Shown: piece after piece, positions 61,671 through 64,000 of the stretch | How the letters are laid out: every line of letters begins with the position of its first letter | How positions within the stretch are numbered: position 1 is the first letter of the stretch | Assembly: GCF_003208215.1 (NCBI RefSeq) | Contig: NZ_QKLW01000001.1 | Location: forward strand, 700,234-764,233 | Direction: 5' to 3' | Origin: Marinomonas alcarazii | GTDB lineage: Bacteria > Pseudomonadota > Gammaproteobacteria > Pseudomonadales > Marinomonadaceae | Length of the DNA: 64,000 nt | Program-made: the position numbers and the translations under genes | Notes under the pieces: model-generated | What the model saw: the letters and a program-made list of their open reading frames with translations, nothing else | The model's database searches: none | What the model was told of the DNA's origin: nothing

Positions 61671-62671
61671 TGACTCAATTTAATCCTGTTTCACAACCCG
61701 TTGGTGGCAAAGCGAGCTTTATTGCTATTGATTGGGGAACCACCAATTTACGCGCCTTTTTGATGAATCAGGATGGTCATATCCAAGCCCAGCGAGACAG
61801 TGACCAAGGTATGTTGAAGCTTGGTTCGGCTGAATTTGAACGTGTCTTATCGGATTTGCTAGACGATTGGCTAACACCTGATTTGCCGATTTATATGGCA
61901 GGCATGGTGGGGAGTCGAGGAGGTTGGCAAGAAGTGCCTTACCAGCATTGTCCGATTAAATTAGACGATTTAGCTGAGCATCTTTTTTGGTTATCGACCT
62001 CGTTACCTAATAAGGTGGCGATTGTGCCAGGATTGCAAGGTACAGGCATTTCCGGTTTGCTTGATGTGATGCGCGGCGAAGAAACGCAATTGCTAGGAGC
62101 ACTTGATTGGCTAGAAGAAAAAGGTCGCGGTGATGAATCTCCGATCTTTTGTTTGCCTGGTACCCATTGTAAATGGGCGCAAATTACTGAGGGTAAGGTA
62201 ACGCAGTTTTCTACTTCTATCACTGGAGAGTTGTTTGCGCGCTTGAACGATGAATCGAGTTTGGTAAAAGGCTTGCCTAAATCAGATCAGCTTAACGAAG
62301 CCGCCTTTAAAAAAGGGGTGTTAGCGAGCCAGCAAACGGGCGGTATTTTGCATCATTTGTTCAGTGCTCGCAGTCGTTTTGTGTGTGGCGAATTGGCCGC
62401 AGACGAAGTGCGAGATTATTTGTCTGGTGTGGTGATTGGCCATGATGTGAATGACATCTTGGTGGCGTTAGAGGCCGCATCGCTAGAAACGAAAACTTGT
62501 CCAGTAGTGATTGTTGGCAGTCAGGCGTTGAGCGCAAGATATGCCTTAGCCTTGTCTTCGCGTGATCTTACTTCTGAATTTCTGGCCGCCAACGAAGCGA
62601 GTATTCGTGGTTTAAAGCGCTTGGCGAATCGTCAGGCTAAGTCGGAAGATAATCCGGCAAAGGGAGCATAA
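61670..62671 (+). CDS. dgoK: 2-dehydro-3-deoxygalactonokinase
   Basis: A 333-residue sugar kinase of the DgoK family: FIAIDWGTTNLRAFLM (actin-fold phosphate loop), YMAGMVGSRGGWQEVPY, FCLPGTHCKWAQ, and VVIVGSQALSARYALAL near the end. It phosphorylates 2-keto-3-deoxygalactonate to the 6-phosphate. Overlaps the SDR stop (TAATG); the aldolase gene starts 4 bases after its stop. Confidence 0.94.
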   Translation: MTQFNPVSQPVGGKASFIAIDWGTTNLRAFLMNQDGHIQAQRDSDQGMLKLGSAEFERVLSDLLDDWLTPDLPIYMAGMVGSRGGWQEVPYQHCPIKLDDLAEHLFWLSTSLPNKVAIVPGLQGTGISGLLDVMRGEETQLLGALDWLEEKGRGDESPIFCLPGTHCKWAQITEGKVTQFSTSITGELFARLNDESSLVKGLPKSDQLNEAAFKKGVLASQQTGGILHHLFSARSRFVCGELAADEVRDYLSGVVIGHDVNDILVALEAASLETKTCPVVIVGSQALSARYALALSSRDLTSEFLAANEASIRGLKRLANRQAKSEDNPAKGA

Positions 62672-62675
62672 TGAT

Positions 62676-63311
62676 ATGAAACATTCTTTTGATGCATTGA
62701 TGCAAGAGTTTCCAATGGTTGCCATTTTGCGTGGGATAACACCAGCTGAAGTGGTTGAGCATGCTCAAGTTTTGATTGATGCCGGTTTTCGCCTAATTGA
62801 AGTGCCACTCAATTCGCCTGATGCGTTTACCAGTATTCGTTCTCTTCAGGAAAAGTTTGGTGATCAAGTGTTAATTGGTGCCGGTACGGTTTTGACCATG
62901 GCGCAGTTAACCGAGCTGGTTGATACTGGGGCGAAATTAATGGTGTGTCCACACACCGATGTTGAATTGATTAAGGCTGCAAAAGTAGCGGGCTTGTATG
63001 CTATGCCGGGCTTTTTTACGGCGAGTGAAGCCTTTGCGGCATTGCACGCAGGCGCAGATGCGGTGAAGCTGTTTCCTGCCGAAGCCTTGCCAACCATTAA
63101 TGTAGTGAAAGCCTTGGGTGCGGTGATTCCCGCCGAGACTTGGTTGTGTCCAGTGGGCGGTGTCACGCCTGCCAATGTCGAGGACTATTTAAATGTCGGT
63201 GCTCGTGGGTTTGGTTTAGGTTCGGCTTTGTATAAAAAGGGTCAATCGGTCGCAGTCACTAAAACGAATGCAGATGCTTTTGTGGCGGCTTGGAAGGCTT
63301 ATCAAAAATAG
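62676..63311 (+). CDS. dgoA: 2-dehydro-3-deoxy-6-phosphogalactonate aldolase
   Basis: A 211-residue class I aldolase of the KDPG/KDPGal family. The Schiff-base Lys131 (DAVKLFPAE) and Glu42 (IEVPLNSPD) are visible. The VPLNSP motif is typical of DgoA rather than Eda (VTLRTP). It splits KDPGal into pyruvate and glyceraldehyde 3-phosphate. AAAGGGAG precedes it. The lactonase gene follows after 40 bases. Confidence 0.93.
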   Translation: MKHSFDALMQEFPMVAILRGITPAEVVEHAQVLIDAGFRLIEVPLNSPDAFTSIRSLQEKFGDQVLIGAGTVLTMAQLTELVDTGAKLMVCPHTDVELIKAAKVAGLYAMPGFFTASEAFAALHAGADAVKLFPAEALPTINVVKALGAVIPAETWLCPVGGVTPANVEDYLNVGARGFGLGSALYKKGQSVAVTKTNADAFVAAWKAYQK

Positions 63312-63351
63312 CTCTCTTTAACTATAAAGTAGAGATAGGAGAATAAAAATA

Positions 63352-64000
63352 ATGAAGCAAATTAGTACTCAGCGACATCAATTAGCGGAAGGGCCTTTTT
63401 GGAGTCAGTCAGAACAAGCTTTGTATTGGGTTGATATTCCAGCCTGCCAAGTATGGCGTTGGCATCAAGAGTCAAATGAATACCAACATTGGACTTTGCC
63501 GAAAAAAGTGTCAGCAGTATTTACCACGCAAAGTGATCGTCTGTTGGTGGCTTTGGCGGATTCTGTCGCGTATTTAGATAAATCTACAGGGGAGTTAGAG
63601 CACCTGTGCGATCTAGATACCGATATTCCTGGGAACCGCAGTAACGATGCCAAATGTGATCCAAATGGTGTGTTATGGCTTGGCACAATGGACGATGCAG
63701 AGGAACAAGCATCGGGGCGTCTATGGAAAATCACGCCAGAAGGTAAAAGAACATTGCTGCTTGAAGGGGTTGGTATTTCAAACACCTTGGCATGGGATGA
63801 AGCGCGCGGTCGTTTTTATTTTGGTGATTCAATGACACGCAAAGTGCATGCTTTTCCATACCCAGAATTTTATGACGTGCGCAGCCAAAAACCATTTTTC
63901 GAAGTGAAAGAGGGCATCGGTGCGGATGGTTCTTGTATCGATGCCGAAGCCTGTATTTGGAATGCGAATTGGGATGGTTCTCGTATTGTACGCTACAGCC
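63352..64000 (+). CDS. SMP-30/gluconolactonase family lactonase (cut by window end)
   Basis: The first 216 codons of an SMP-30 beta-propeller. AEGPFWSQSEQALYWVDIPA is the N-terminal signature with the metal Glu, and PGNRSNDAKCDPNGVLWLGTMD carries the metal Asn and substrate residues; NTLAWDE follows. It should open galactono-lactone made by the SDR to galactonate. AGGAGAATAAAAATA precedes ATG 63352. The frame is open to the window end, so the 3' part is missing. Confidence 0.9.
   Translation, partial: MKQISTQRHQLAEGPFWSQSEQALYWVDIPACQVWRWHQESNEYQHWTLPKKVSAVFTTQSDRLLVALADSVAYLDKSTGELEHLCDLDTDIPGNRSNDAKCDPNGVLWLGTMDDAEEQASGRLWKITPEGKRTLLLEGVGISNTLAWDEARGRFYFGDSMTRKVHAFPYPEFYDVRSQKPFFEVKEGIGADGSCIDAEACIWNANWDGSRIVRYS

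Overview
The window looks like a chromosomal segment of a marine gammaproteobacterium, most likely Marinomonas or a close Oceanospirillales relative. This is inferred from moderate GC, osmolyte genes (proVWX and an ectoine-degradation operon), a TRAP-type solute-binding protein, and gene families such as yaeQ, DUF1127, ynjBCD and umuDC. No tRNA, rRNA, CRISPR array or intact insertion sequence was seen. One small stable RNA gene, ffs (4.5S SRP RNA), is clear.

Layout. 1-191 is the 5' end of a leftward SDR gene. 846-4134 is proVWX (glycine betaine/proline uptake). 4404-14520 is core and housekeeping material: DUF1127, yaeQ, a dienelactone hydrolase, a queuosine-tRNA glycosyltransferase homologue, a YjiH-family membrane protein, an AhpD-like protein with an AraC regulator, glutathione peroxidase, a proline iminopeptidase, a TPR-like protein and a CBS-pair protein. 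14630-22782 is a catabolic block. A LysR gene faces a PhyH-type dioxygenase and an orphan TRAP binding protein, which converge on a leftward operon (M20 deacylase, doeD, doeA, doeC-like) able to take ectoine to aspartate.

22783-26626 is a scarred accessory stretch. It holds a REP-like inverted repeat, two small conserved hypotheticals, a 5'-truncated YiiM-type MOSC gene abutting a 5'-truncated AraC gene, and an AT-rich coupled pair (soluble protein plus four-helix membrane protein) that resembles a conflict or defence operon. 26655-30479 is ynjBCD, with a second REP-like copy between ynjB and ynjC. 30782-39429 returns to core-like genes: an AstE/AspA-family deacylase, a UvrD-like helicase, a 2OG-Fe oxygenase, a class II amidotransferase, an MCP, hisI and a tandem QueD-like protein.

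39644-39756 is ffs. Downstream of it lies the second and most interesting accessory island (about 39.9-45.7 kb). Its parts are (i) an AT-rich leftward three-gene operon encoding an NdpA/YejK-like (NA37) protein, a RelA/SpoT-fold nucleotide pyrophosphokinase and a two-TM protein with a C-terminal beta-rich domain; (ii) an HTH/PIN toxin-antitoxin pair bracketed by direct repeats of about 180 bp; and (iii) a possible structured RNA ending in an intrinsic terminator. The three-gene operon is the best candidate for an undescribed system. Its layout suggests a nucleotide signal made by the RelA/SpoT enzyme and read by a membrane effector, but that is inference.

45766-52941 holds SOS-controlled umuDC, msrB, a second dienelactone hydrolase and an EmrAB-like efflux pair with a LysR gene. 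53038-64000 is an alpha-galactoside locus. A leftward ABC ATPase and IclR regulator face a rightward operon of two sugar permeases, GH36 alpha-galactosidase, an IlvD/Edd-type sugar-acid dehydratase, an SDR, DgoK, DgoA and an SMP-30 lactonase cut by the window end. Together these give uptake, hydrolysis and De Ley-Doudoroff-type oxidation of galactose to pyruvate and glyceraldehyde 3-phosphate. No sugar-binding protein for the transporter lies in the window. An IclR-type palindrome sits in the divergent promoter region.
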